Assembly: GCF_963966145.1 (NCBI RefSeq)
Contig: NC_091051.1
Coordinates: 18,600,001 to 18,664,000, forward strand
Direction of reading: 5' to 3'
Origin: Tenebrio molitor
Lineage: Eukaryota > Arthropoda > Insecta > Coleoptera > Tenebrionidae
Length of the DNA stretch: 64,000 nucleotides
In this document: positions 43,666-54,721 of the stretch, piece by piece
Position numbering within the stretch: position 1 is the stretch's first letter
Layout of the letters: every line of letters starts with the position of its first letter
The notes under the pieces: generated by a model
Seen by the model: the letters and a program-made list of their open reading frames with translations, nothing else
The model's database searches: none
Told to the model about the DNA's origin: nothing
Translations under genes and position numbers: made by a program

Positions 43666-43799
43666 GTATATTATACATAAATTTTATCTCTCTGCACTCC
43701 TTCTCCACATAAACTTTAACTATGCCAAATCTCACACTCCTCCGTCCGCGCAATTTGCTTAAAAAGGGGTACAAAGGTTTTCCTTCACGTATTAATATA

Positions 43800-44714
43800 C
43801 AGTGAGCGGCAAAAGTATGGAATAAATTCCTTAAAAATGAAACAAAATTTTTTTCAAAAAAATTTGGACAGGTCAATTTTAGTTTATAAAAATACATGTT
43901 TTAGTACCAAAGAAAATTCCAAGCAGTTATTTGTTTTTGAGTTATGACGTCATCGATAGTTTTTTTAAACGGAAACCCCCTATTTTTTTTCTTGATTCTG
44001 ATAGCCCTTTTAATTGTCTAAATGACAGTATAAAAATTTTGTTATATTACATAAGGAAAATTTTGAGAAAAAAAAAATAAAGTTGGAAAAATTAAATTTT
44101 ATAACGAACAAATACAAGTCAAAAAATCAAGTAGGTAAATCAAAGAGTTAAATATTAGTCTCAATTTCATTCGTATGTGTTATTTGTTTTACAAAACGTT
44201 TTCGAAAATGACTCATTTATCAGAAACACAACGTATAGAAATTTTAATTTTGATTGGGTGCGTGATTAAAACTAAATAAAACTAAAACAGGGGGAATTTC
44301 TTCATAAACTTGCTTATTGTTAACAAGCTGGAGGTTAGCAATTCGAACATTGAATTCCATAATTTTAAGTTCTTACTAACACAGTTTTTGACTCATTTTT
44401 GTTCGTTATAAAATTTATTTTTTCCAACTTTATTATTTTTTTTCTCAAACATTTCTTTAAGTAAGGTAACAAAATTTTTATACTGGCGTTTAGACAATTA
44501 AAAGGGATATCAGAATCAAGAAAAAAAATAGGGGGTTTCCATTTAAAAAAACTATCGGTGACGTCATAACTCGAAAACAAATGACTGCTTGGAATTTTAT
44601 TTTGTATTAAAATATGTATTTTTATAAACTAAAATTGACCTGTCCAAAGATTTTTTTTGAAAAAAATTTTGTTTAATTTTTAATGAATTTATTCCATACT
44701 TTTGCCGCTCACTG
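43800..44714 (+). mobile_element. Mariner-like element with transposase mostly deleted
   Basis: The ends CAGTGAGCGGCAAAAGTATG match exactly in inverted orientation, with TA at 43798-43799 and 44715-44716. Long arms (about 280 bp) contain GACGTCATCGATAG and ATGACAGTATAAAAATTTT. The 915-bp copy keeps only the first codons of the transposase. Confidence 0.85.
44218..44262 (+). pseudogene. DUF4817-type transposase start fragment
   Basis: MTHLSETQRIEILILIGC corresponds to MRLSERQKIEILMMVGY of the relic at 9964. The frame then leaves homology and stops. It shows that the 43800 element is a deletion product of the same transposase family. Confidence 0.72.
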
Positions 44715-45107
44715 TATAGATTATTTCATACTGGAAGTCTGTTCTGTATCATAATTTTATTTCAAAAATCACATTATTTTGTGAAAATCGCATCATCTTT
44801 TTTCCTGGGGCAACGGCCGTTACTATCGTTTTTTACAATGACAATTCCACTCAGAAAATTTCAACCAATCAGCTTGTAGTATTTTGAATCATTCGACCAA
44901 TTAGGGACGAATTACACGACAATTTAATTCATGTATAAAAAATCTCATAAGGCGCTGTGATTTTGTCACTTTGACAGCGGATAAAAGTTTGCCCTAACTT
45001 TTATCCGGCAAAAATACTCAGGTATAACTTATACCTTTAGTTGCTAGGCATCTAATACCTTTAATACCAAATAAAAAAATTAAATTTGTATTGTTTATTC
45101 ATTAAAT

Positions 45108-45335
45108 TGTCTCGCCGAATTACACTCGAGGTTTCATTTAGTCAGGAAAAATATTTATTTGCAACTCAAACTAACTGCTTGACAATTAGACTCGAAAAAT
45201 TGGCACGATAAAATCAACTCCGGCCTACGGCCGTCGTGCTTTTATCGTGCCAATTTTTCTCGTCTAATTGCTAAGCAATACGTTTTCGTTGCAAAAAATA
45301 TTTATCCGATTAAATGAAACCTCTTGTGTAATTAC
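45108..45335. repeat. Long foldback repeat
   Basis: The inner arms AAAAATTGGCACGATAAAA and TTTTATCGTGCCAATTTTT are exact. Outer arms pair GAGGTTTCATTTA with TAAATGAAACCTC. The centre is CTCCGGCCTACGGCCGTCGT. Confidence 0.85.
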
Positions 45336-45533
45336 AGTCGATAATTTAGCATGGTCCTAAAATTATCGAAAAATTATCGCTGCAATCATCTCCACCTTCC
45401 TAAAATTATCGCTGTAAAATTTTTGTTGTTTTCAACTAGTTAACTAACGCTTTGAGTCATAAGAATACGTATAAATTAAACAAATTGTGTAAAATTTGAA
45501 AATGAAATTTTCCTTCGTGGAATTGTCATGCCG

Positions 45534-45706
45534 AATACAACTCGATGGTACGAAATTGCGGGAAATTTTTCTCCTCATTTTACTCGTAATTGTTTCTTAG
45601 ACAATTTCCACTCGTTCGCTACGGTCACTCGTGGAAATTGTCGTCGAAACAAATACTCGTATAATGAGATCGAAAATTTCCGGCAATTTCGTACCCTCTC
45701 GTTGTA
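45534..45706. repeat. Foldback repeat
   Basis: The arms GGTACGAAATTGCGGGAAAT and ATTTCCGGCAATTTCGTACC, with inner arms GACAATTTCCAC and GTGGAAATTGTC, surround CTCGTTCGCTACGGTCACTC. Confidence 0.8.
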
Positions 45707-47124
45707 TTACTAATGATTATTTCATTCATCATTGTTTTCGACCAATCGTAAGGCTTTATTTTTTGGATTTTTTATTGTCCTTTTTCGAATGTTTTTTTTT
45801 TTTAATTTTTACTGGAAATTATTATTCCACTTAAAAAAAAGGACAGAGATTTTGCGTAATATTAAAATGGGTGATATAATAATCTGATGAAGCTTTTCCT
45901 GATGGAGCAGCAGTATTTATTGACTGTTGTTAATAAAGCTCAAATCGTTTGTTACAAATTTGGAATAAAAATGCAAATACCTTAGCAGGAGGCCGATGTA
46001 ATTTATAGTCCCCTTTCCGTAAGCACAGATTACTCATATAAGCAGATAGTGCACTTGACCAGCAATGCATTGATTGTAGCGGTTCAAGATTCTTGCCGCG
46101 GTAGCTTTCGTTTGGTTCGCGCGAATTTAAAATGTGATCCGATCGACGCGGCCTAAAATTGTAAATAAAGCAAATAAGAATTCTAATCAATTCTATTGAT
46201 GTTATGTCCATAAAAATGATACAGACAATAAAACCAGAATAAAATATTAACGTAATATATTTTTCAGAAAGAAAAAATAATAAAAAAAAGGAATACAATT
46301 CAAACAAATCAATTATTCTAAATAAAACAATCAAAATGGGAACGGGCTAACCCATACAGACTTAATTGTGTAATTGTGTATATATTTCTATATTTTCTGG
46401 GTTAGGCCGTTTTATCTTTTACACTACCTCAAATAAATGCTTCACAAAGTCACAAATGCGATACATTCAATAAACTTTCTGTTTTTAAGTGTTGGGCAAT
46501 TTATGTTGCGGTTGTAATATTTTAATGCATAATAAATTCTCATGTGGACATACAGTTTTAGAGAATAATCTAAGTGAAAATTCTTCTTTATCGTATTTAT
46601 TTACAAAACCAACTGAACAGGTTTTTAAATTCGTGAGAACCAAAACAGAGACTTGCGCACTGAAACTGGAAACAATTCGAGGTCCGAGTGCACTATCTGT
46701 TTATATAAGTAATCTGTGCCGTAAGCTAGCTCAGGTAGCATGTAGGGTTGGTTGTCTACAACGTAAAATTTTAACGTTGGAAAATGACTTCATTTTTTTC
46801 GTTTTTTTCAACTAGTGTTCAAGTAGGAAACACCACTTTTCGTCTGCGTCACATTCACAACAATATCTAGTGAATGACGTGAGATATTTTCGATATCTCT
46901 TTTCGTTTTGCCTACTCAGCTTCTAAGCAGAGCATTTTATTTGTGGTTTTTTAACAAATTCGTCAAAACAAAATTATATTTTTCTCTTCATAGTTCACTA
47001 ATAGAAATGTTCATAATTTATGTAGTAAAGAGAGAAAACGTTCATCTCGTACTGTTTTCTCAAAAACCGTAATCGAAAATCCACTTTTTCGACCGTTTCA
47101 AACTCAAGTAAACGCGAGCCTTAA

Positions 47125-47160
47125 ATAAAGTCACTAGATATATCTATCTAGTGACTTTAT
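47125..47160. repeat. Perfect 16-bp inverted repeat upstream of POLG
   Basis: ATAAAGTCACTAGATA and its exact inverse are separated by TATC. It lies about 260 bp before the POLG start. It could be a hairpin or a palindromic regulatory site; nothing proves either. Confidence 0.7.
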
Positions 47161-47417
47161 GTGTTTTCAGTTCAGTAAGTTTGAATAGAATGAATTAATA
47201 ACCGAGTTCCAGTATTTGTGAGAGAATTTTGTTTATATTTTTGCAACAAAACTCGAGATATTGCTGTGAGTTTTTTAAAACCCATTTAAAGAATTTTGGA
47301 GGAAATTCATATTTGAATTGTTTACAGGTGAGTTCGACAATTAATTATAGTTTTACGCCATTCAAATTGCAACTGCAAGGTTAGAATCTAACCTCAAAAT
47401 CAACACATTTTCTCGCA

Positions 47418-50400
47418 ATGTTTTATAACCGAACTCGCATATTCTACGAAAAACAAATACTTTCTAAACAGCCTTTTAATTGTCGGTATAAAATGGAACA
47501 AAGCGGAACGTGGAAGTTGCCAAAAGTGCTTAAAAAAGTGTACCTACCAAACCCCAAGAAGCAAAAACTTTTAATAAAAAAACTGCCATCTCGAGGACAC
47601 AACTTCGAAGTTAAATTAGGTCCACGCACCAATGATCTAAATATACAAATGTTATCGCAAACAATCTACGAACAAGTTTTTCAAAAATCAAGCTTTGAAC
47701 GGTGCAATCCAGTCGTTCTGGAACAGTGTCGTAAAGCTCTAGAGAAGCACAACATGGTGACGAAAAACGAAGACTACATGCAAGACGTCGACTTTAAACT
47801 GCCACCACTTGAAGGAAAAAACATCGAAGAACATTTCAAGACAATTGGAGAGCAGCAGGTGAAACCCTATCGGGACCTCGTTGAAACACTTTTAACGGAA
47901 TTACCACCACCTCCTGCCACATGGAAAATGCAAGCAGGATGGACCCGGTACTCTCCCGATTCGGAACCCCAACAAGTCCCATATCCACTAGAGGAAGGAT
48001 TGGTTTTTGACGTTGAAGTGTGTATGGCGGTGGGAAAAACGCCTACTTTGGCGACGGCTGTGAGTAGTAAAGCGTGGTACGGTTGGGTCAGTCAGGCATT
48101 AGTCGATGGAACGAGTAAACCAGTGACGACACACCAGTATCCTCCAGAGCTGTTGATACCTTTTGAAAGCTCGAGTACTCAGAGCGACGGGAATCTAGAT
48201 GAACACATGAAGAAACCTAAGCTGATAGTGGGGCATAACGTGTCCTATGATCGAGCCAGGATTAAAGAACAGTATTGGTTGGAACGGACAGGGACCCGGT
48301 TTATCGATACCATGAGTATGCATGTTTGCGTCAGCGGTTTGACTAGTTACCAACGTGCGGTACTTAAATCCGGCAAAGAAGACGAAGAAGATGATTGGTG
48401 GAAAAGTTCTAGTTCCCTAAATAGTCTAGATGAGGTCCACAAGCTGTATTGTGGAGGAAAGTCTTTATCAAAGAAAACTAGAGATCTGTTTGTAGAAGGT
48501 ACTTTGGATGATGTCCGGAACGAGTTTCAGGGAGCCATGAGATATTGTAGTGATGATGTAGTGGCTACTTACAATGTTTTGAAAAACTTGTTCCCCCTAT
48601 TTCTAGAACGTTTTCCTCATCCAGTAACTCTAGCCGGGATGCTAGAGTTAAGTACTGCTTATTTACCAGTTAATTCCAATTGGAACCGTTACATTGCCAA
48701 TTCTGAACAAGCTTACGAAGATCTGGATATTGAAGGGCGCATTTTGTTGGCGAGGAGGGCCGATCAGGCGTGTGAACTTTTGCACGATGAAAAATACAAA
48801 GAAGATCTGTGGTTAGTATAGAAAAAAATCTAAAGAATGTGTACGTTGAGAGGTAAAAGTGTATCATGGTGTTGCACACTTTTACATTTTTTCGTACACG
48901 GTACCATAAATTGGTCACTTTCTAGATCTTATTTTCCATGTCAGGTTATGGGACCAAGACTGGACAGTTAAGAATCTCAAAATAAAAAAAAAGCCAACCA
49001 GACGTACAATAGTTGAAGCGACTGATGCAAAAAATTCTATTTCCAAGAAACAAAAGACAGAAGAAAACGAAGAGGAAGAACCTGACCCATTGGAGGAAAA
49101 ATTTCGATATTTATTTCAAACCCGAGATTTGATATCTAATGTTAATCGTCACCTTCCCGGTTATCCTAAATGGTACATAAAGTTGTGTACAAAACCTGAT
49201 TCTTCACCAGATTGGGTTCCAGGACCCCATTTGATCAGTACGTCGATGCGAATCACTCCGAAACTTTTGGCGCTGACGTGGGAGGGTTATCCTTTACATT
49301 TCGTTAACGGTAAGGGTTGGGGGTTTCTGGTACCGTTCAGCGACGAAATTGACGTCTCCAGAAACCTACCTTTGAAGAAACTTCTGGAAAAGTGCCCCTT
49401 ACTGGTTAATAAACCTCTGCAAGGTTCTGGTGCAGACGCAATGGCGAACATTAATCAAATGGTTCAGGATAATTTGATGAGGAAAGAGTACTATTCGAAA
49501 CTGAAAAAGAACGACACCGAAGGTCTGTACAAGGGAGCGGGGATTTGGTGCGACACCGAAATCGAAGACTGTTGTTACTTCATGAAGTTGCCCCACAAAA
49601 ACGGACTCGCCTACAACGTGGGCAACCCATTGGCCAAAGACTTTTTGAATAAATTCTCGGAGAACGTGTTAGCAGGAGATACGGAAAGTGCCGAGACGGT
49701 ACTCTCCATAGCTCGAAATTTATCATACTGGCGCAACAACAGAGATCGGATTTTTGAACAGATGGTGGTGTGGTTGGACGAGAGTGACCTTCCGAAGGAG
49801 CTGCAAGGAAACGGGGTGCAGTACGGGGCGATCATCCCTCAGGTGGTAGTTTGTGGTACTTTGACACGAAGAGCAGTGGAACCGACTTGGATGACAGCGT
49901 CTAACGCCCATCCGGATCGGGTCGGTTCCGAATTGCGAGCGATGGTGCAAGCCCCACCCGGTTACAACATAGTGGGGGCAGACGTAGACTCGCAAGAATT
50001 GTGGATAGCGTCGGTGATAGGAGATGCGCACCAAGCCAAGATCCACGGGGCTACTCCCTTCGGATGGATGACCTTGAGCGGGAGCAAAGCCGATGGCACC
50101 GACATGCACAGTGTGACAGCGAAAGCTGTGGGTATATCACGTGACCATGCCAAAGTTATCAACTACGCTAGGATCTACGGCGCCGGTCAGAATTTCGCAG
50201 AGCGATTGCTCAAACAATTCAACCCTTCGATATCGGAGGCCGAAGCCCGTTCCAAAGCTACGAAGATGTTCAACTTGACCAAAGGCAAAAAGATTTACCA
50301 TCTCAAGAGAGAGTTTCTGACGGAAATGCCCGATCTGGCCTACTCTAAATGGCAGGCTTTTGAAACGGCGAAGACTTGGGGGAAGCACGTCGACGATATG

Positions 50401-50988
50401 TTCGTCAAGCCGATGTGGGTGGGAGGGACCGAGTCGGCGATGTTCAATCGCCTGGAAGCCATAGCGAACAGTGCCAAGCCTTGCACTCCGTTTTTGAACG
50501 GGTCTTTGAGTCGCGCTTTGGAGCCGAAGTCGACGGGTGACGATCGGTACTTGCCGACGAGGGTCAATTGGGTGGTTCAGAGCGGGGCAGTGGACTTTTT
50601 GCACCTAATGTTGGTGTGTATGAGGTGGATTATGCGGGATAAAGCGAGGTTCTGTTTGAGTTTCCACGACGAAGTTCGTTATTTAGTGCCGGAGAAGTTC
50701 AAGTATCAAGCGGCCCTTGCCATGCACGTTACGAATCTCTTGACGAGGGCCTTCTGTTCGGTTAAGTTAGGAATACACGATTTACCTCAATCTGTGGCGT
50801 TCTTTTCGAGTGTTGAGGTAGATACGGTACTGAGGAAAGACGCAAAGCTCGATTGTAAAACGCTGTCGAATCCGCACGGGTTGGACAAAGGGTACGGTAT
50901 ACCCAACGGTGAAGCTTTGGACATTTATCAAGCGGTCGAAAAGGCAGGCGGAAAGTACAGTTGTTGGTTTGAGCAATTGAGAAATTAG
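47418..50988 (+). CDS. POLG: DNA polymerase gamma catalytic subunit (mitochondrial replicase)
   Basis: Exon 1 is 47418-48811 and exon 2 is 48945-50988; the 133-nt intron (GTTAGT...TCAG) joins in phase as DLWLWDQDW. The product is 1145 aa and replicates and proofreads mitochondrial DNA. Family A polymerase with a 3'-5' exonuclease: Exo I GLVFDVEVCM (Asp198, Glu200), Exo II VGHNVSYDRA (Asp278), Exo III RYCSDDVVATYN (about 376-387). Polymerase motif A is VGADVDSQELWIASVIGD (about 808-825), motif B RDHAKVINYARIYGAGQNF (about 864-882), motif C SFHDEVRYL (about 1037-1045). The basic, hydroxyl-rich N-terminus (MFYNRTRIFYEKQILSKQPF) suits a mitochondrial presequence; MEQSG at residue 26 is an alternative start. 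No broken motif seen. EIF1AD follows 111 bp downstream on the same strand. Confidence 0.97.
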
Positions 50989-51099
50989 AGTTTTTTGTTA
51001 ATAAATTGTTGTCATATAAAACAGTCGTTTCTGTCCACTACCAACCTACTCTTTCAAACACCTTTTGTTTTAATATATCTTTATGATGGTTTTTGCAGA

Positions 51100-51603
51100 A
51101 TGTCCAAGAGAACAAAGAGGAAACACGTTTTCAAAGAAGTACTAGATGACGACATGTCCTTGCCAACAGACAACCAAACCATCGTCAGAATAAAAAACAC
51201 TAGGGGGAATAATCTCCACGAGGTGTGTGCTCCGGATCAGTCCAGTTATTTGGCGTCGATGCCTACAAAGTTCCGGAAAAACGTGTGGGTCAAACGCGGC
51301 ACTTACGTCCTAGTGGAGCCAATTGAAGAAGGTGTTAAAGTGAAAGCTGAAATCGTGCGAATACTGAGCGATGAGCATATTAAATATTTTAAAAAGGACA
51401 ACGTGTGGCCCCCGGAATTCGACGACAGCACAAAGGACAATACTAGTGGTAGTGATGAGGATTTGGTAGTGAATACCAATAGACGACTACATGTAGTAAG
51501 CAGTGACGAGTCGTCGACAAGTGAGAGTGATGAGGTTAGCGACAGGGACGATAGTGATGAGGTTGGTGACAGGGACCTTAACGATTGCGATAACAAACCA
51601 TAA
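51100..51603 (+). CDS. EIF1AD: Probable RNA-binding protein EIF1AD (167 aa)
   Basis: The start ATG at 51100 directly follows TTTTTGCAG, a good splice acceptor, so a 5' UTR intron is likely; the frame is open further upstream but without homology. The S1-like eIF1A domain occupies about residues 1-100: PTDNQTIVRIKNTRGNNLHE, MPTKFRKNVWVKRGTYVLVE, VKAEIVRILSDEHIKYFKK. An acidic Ser/Asp tail (SGSDEDLVVN, SSDESSTSESDEVSDRDDSD) follows, as in other EIF1AD proteins. The human protein is nuclear and RNA-binding with a late role in small ribosomal subunit assembly. The gene converges with DDX28: 32 bp separate the two stop codons, so their 3' UTRs probably overlap. A near-perfect duplication of GATGAGGTTRGYGACAGGGA occurs in the tail (about 51530 and 51557). 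Confidence 0.92.
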   Translation: MSKRTKRKHVFKEVLDDDMSLPTDNQTIVRIKNTRGNNLHEVCAPDQSSYLASMPTKFRKNVWVKRGTYVLVEPIEEGVKVKAEIVRILSDEHIKYFKKDNVWPPEFDDSTKDNTSGSDEDLVVNTNRRLHVVSSDESSTSESDEVSDRDDSDEVGDRDLNDCDNKP

Positions 51604-51635
51604 TTTTTATTGTAGACTTGTATGGATTAAACTTG

Positions 51636-53139
51636 TTACACAACTTGTCGCATCCCTTTTTGAATCTTCTTCTGTACTATGTTTGTTATATTTCCGTCTA
51701 CGTTTGTCAACGGTTGGTCTTTACGAACGGCCAACTGAAATACACACAAATTTAAAATTGTTAAATATATTAGTTTTTTTGTTTCTTACCTCTATTTGTT
51801 GTACTAGGCGAACTTCTTCTGGTCCAGAGATAAAATTGGTCGCTTTACAGGACCGAGTGCTTCCCAGTCTCCCAATCCTGCCGATTCGATGTAAATAATC
51901 AGCCGCGTATAGTGGGAAATCGTAGTTTAGGACGTGCGTTACTTGCGTCGTGTCCAACCCTCTCGAACCTACGTCAGTTGCAGACAGTATCTGGGTCTCG
52001 CCCTTGATAAAACTGTTCCATTGTTCCACCCTAATTGCGTACTTCATGTCGCCGTTTATGTTGGAACAAGGCACTCCGTTCTCTCTTAGGAACATGGCAA
52101 GCCAGTTACAAGTCTCATTTCGATTTGTGAAAATCAGCATTGGATGTTTGTTATTTTTGGCGATTTGTAAGAGATTTGAAGGTTTCGCTGATCGGGTCAT
52201 TCTCATGAACTTCTGTGTAATGTTCAAGGGTGGTTTGTGTAATTTTGGCGACGTTAATTGCTGTAAATGTGGCTCGAGCGGTTTTAGACAGTCAGGTAAT
52301 GATTTAGGCAAGGTTGCCGAAACTAGGATAATTTTTGATTGGGGAACCTTTTTGTATAATGAACCGATTCGATCTACGAAACTGTCATCCACTAAAGTAT
52401 CAGCTTCATCAAAGACTGTGTACAAAACATGATTTAATCGGTACACTCCCACTGTACTTAGTTTGCCTAAGGCTCCAGGAGTTCCTACCAAAATGTGGAT
52501 TTGGTCAAATTCAGGGTTCATCATGATTCTTTTAGTACGTCCTCCGACGATTACTTTTACTTTCAGATCGACCGCTTCTGCTAACGTCTCTGCCATTTCT
52601 CCTACTTGATAAGCCAACTCCCTGTTTGGCACAAGAATTAATGCTCGAGGGGTGTTCATTTCTTCTACCTTCGTACCAATCAATTGCTGAATGATTGGTA
52701 CCAAGTATGATATTGTTTTTCCACAACCAGTCTCTGCAGCAAACATTAGATGTTTATCTTGAGTAATTAATGGAAACGCATTTGCCTGATATGTTGTAGC
52801 TCCTTTAATATTACGTTTGCTTAAAGCTTTTATTAGATTTGAATCAATATTCAATTGATTGAATGGTATCATTTCCTCTTCATAATTTGCATGAACTGGA
52901 TTTATTGTAAAACTGTCACCTTTTGATTTGGAATGATTCCAACCTTTAGAGGCTAAACCTATTGCATCTAAGTTATGGTATTCCATATTTGCGTAATGAT
53001 TTAAATGACTATGTTTGCAACTTATTATACACTGGGCCTCCGTACGTTTTAGCTTAGGTAAACTTGATAGGGTTCGGATTTGTTCCTTATAAATTTTGGA
53101 AAGGTTTTTGGTAAATTGTTTTGCTGCATGCATTGACAT
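51636..53139 (-). CDS. DDX28: DEAD-box RNA helicase DDX28-like (482 aa)
   Basis: Exon 1 is 53139-51790 and exon 2 is 51734-51636, joined in phase after QQIE; the 55-nt intron is GT-AG. The helicase core is complete: Q motif TTYQANAFPLI, motif I AAETGCGKT (134-142), Ia PNRELA, II DEAD (244-247), III SAT (274-276), IV MLIFTNR, V ATDVGSRGLD, VI HRIGRIGR. The second exon adds the C-terminal tail ending KKIQKGMRQVV. It unwinds or remodels RNA with ATP. The best match by memory is DDX28, which acts in assembly of the mitochondrial large ribosomal subunit; the basic, acid-poor N-terminus (MSMHAAKQFTKNLSKIYKEQ) fits mitochondrial import. The assignment against other DEAD-box members is probable, not certain. 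It converges on EIF1AD. Confidence 0.88.
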
Positions 53140-54721
53140 TTTTGTAAATTATTTTTATACTCCAGTTTTCTTACAAAGGTTGTCAGGTTCTCTTATGTAA
53201 TCTAAAACAGTTTTTTGTTTTAATAAAATTTGAAATATATTAATCTTACCTTTAAATACAATTTTTCAAAATTTACGTCTTCTAACCTTAAAATTAAAAT
53301 TTAAGTAAGATGAACTGTCAAATGTCAAAATACTGTCAACAAACATGGGTAGAGTGTAGAGTATAGGACAAATTAAATGTGTCAGTAGCAAAGAGCAAAA
53401 GAGTACACTCTTCGAGTGTTTTATATTCGGTGGTAGCTACTTTAGTTTTTAACACTAACTTCTTTACGATCGAAATTTGTGTTATAATTGAAGCTTATCA
53501 ATTCCGGTTGAAAGCAGTGATAAAAAAGACAAAAAAACTTTGCGAAAATATTTTATTAGAAATAGAATAATACAACGAAGCTGTAACAGGTATGTTACTT
53601 TCAACAAATACAACTTAACACAAAAAAGTGTTGTAGACTGGAAAAGCAACAAATCCTGCCACGGCTTCATGTACATTTTGCTAATTATTTTTTTAAATAA
53701 TTTGAATAGTGATATTTTTGTTGATTGCATCTTATACAATAAGTATGTATGTAATTTATTAAATATAACGTTTACACAATAGAAAACAATTTAACAATTG
53801 AAAACTGAAAGTCGACATCTATTATAGCGAATACTTTTGGCACACATCTGCATTTTTGTTCATGTTAAAATCAGAGTCCGCACAAGGTCTACCGTAATTT
53901 TGAATTTCCTCATTATGCAAGGATATGTGTATCAAAAAATATTCACTCTGTATGCAAGACCATTTTGGGTAGACCCGGACGTCACATTTGTCTTTAAATA
54001 AAAAGTATAATCTATTACACGTCGAGTTTAAACTGATAACACCATAAACTATATAAATTATGTTACGTTAATATTTACAACAAAAAATAAAATTTTAAGC
54101 TCGTTTATTTAGTTTTATGTCTTATTGTATTGCACTTGTGTTTCATAACTTCTTTACAGTTTAGTTGAATGTTGATGAGCAATAATCATTTCATAAAATA
54201 ATTCGTAGTGCTTTGTTTCATTCTACTTTGTGGTGAAGAAATTCGAAGGACTCAACTACCAAAGTAGGTACCATTTTGTTCTCTTTGATTATTTCTTGTT
54301 CCCTTGCACAAATTAAAGTATTGCGGCAAAATAAAAACCTTCACATAATCTATCACACAAAACAAAGCTCTTCAAAAATATAATCATTCACAGAAATAAA
54401 AATGGAATAGAGAAAATAATTAAAGTGAACATCTGTCAGCGAAAAAATACAAATATTTTAACCAAATTTCCTCTTTGGTAATTTCCAGAGTTTGGGTTTA
54501 CGATTTTTTTGTTGAACGAATTTTATAAAAATATCACAAACTAGTGAATAACCAATTATTAATAAATTATTATTAATACAATATCTAATTTCTTTAGATT
54601 TTTATTCTGTAAACAACTGAAGACTAGTACGGGTGCTTACTACTGTTTCTGTCAACTTCCCCTCCTGGAAAATCAACAGTAGTTAAAAATAAACTTATCA
54701 CAATTATTACTACATTAGAAA
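53140..54721. other. Intergenic DNA between DDX28 and FUT8
   Basis: It includes the DDX28 promoter side (53140-53340) and the 3' flank of FUT8. AT-rich. Short ORFs at 53379-53782 on both strands do not look like genes. Confidence 0.45.

Larger units (their letters stand above)
44715..47124. other. Intergenic DNA with large foldbacks
   Basis: It holds foldbacks at 45108-45335 and 45534-45706 and an inverted pair of about 35 bp at 46020-46058 and 46690-46730 (GTGCACTATCTG, TATA and AGTAATCTGTGC). ORFs 45930-46334 (minus) and 46489-46815 (plus) run through that pair and match no family. Confidence 0.45.

Noticed and set aside
49399..50976. Several minus-strand ORFs inside POLG exon 2
   Set aside because: They are the reverse of a strongly conserved coding exon and match no family.
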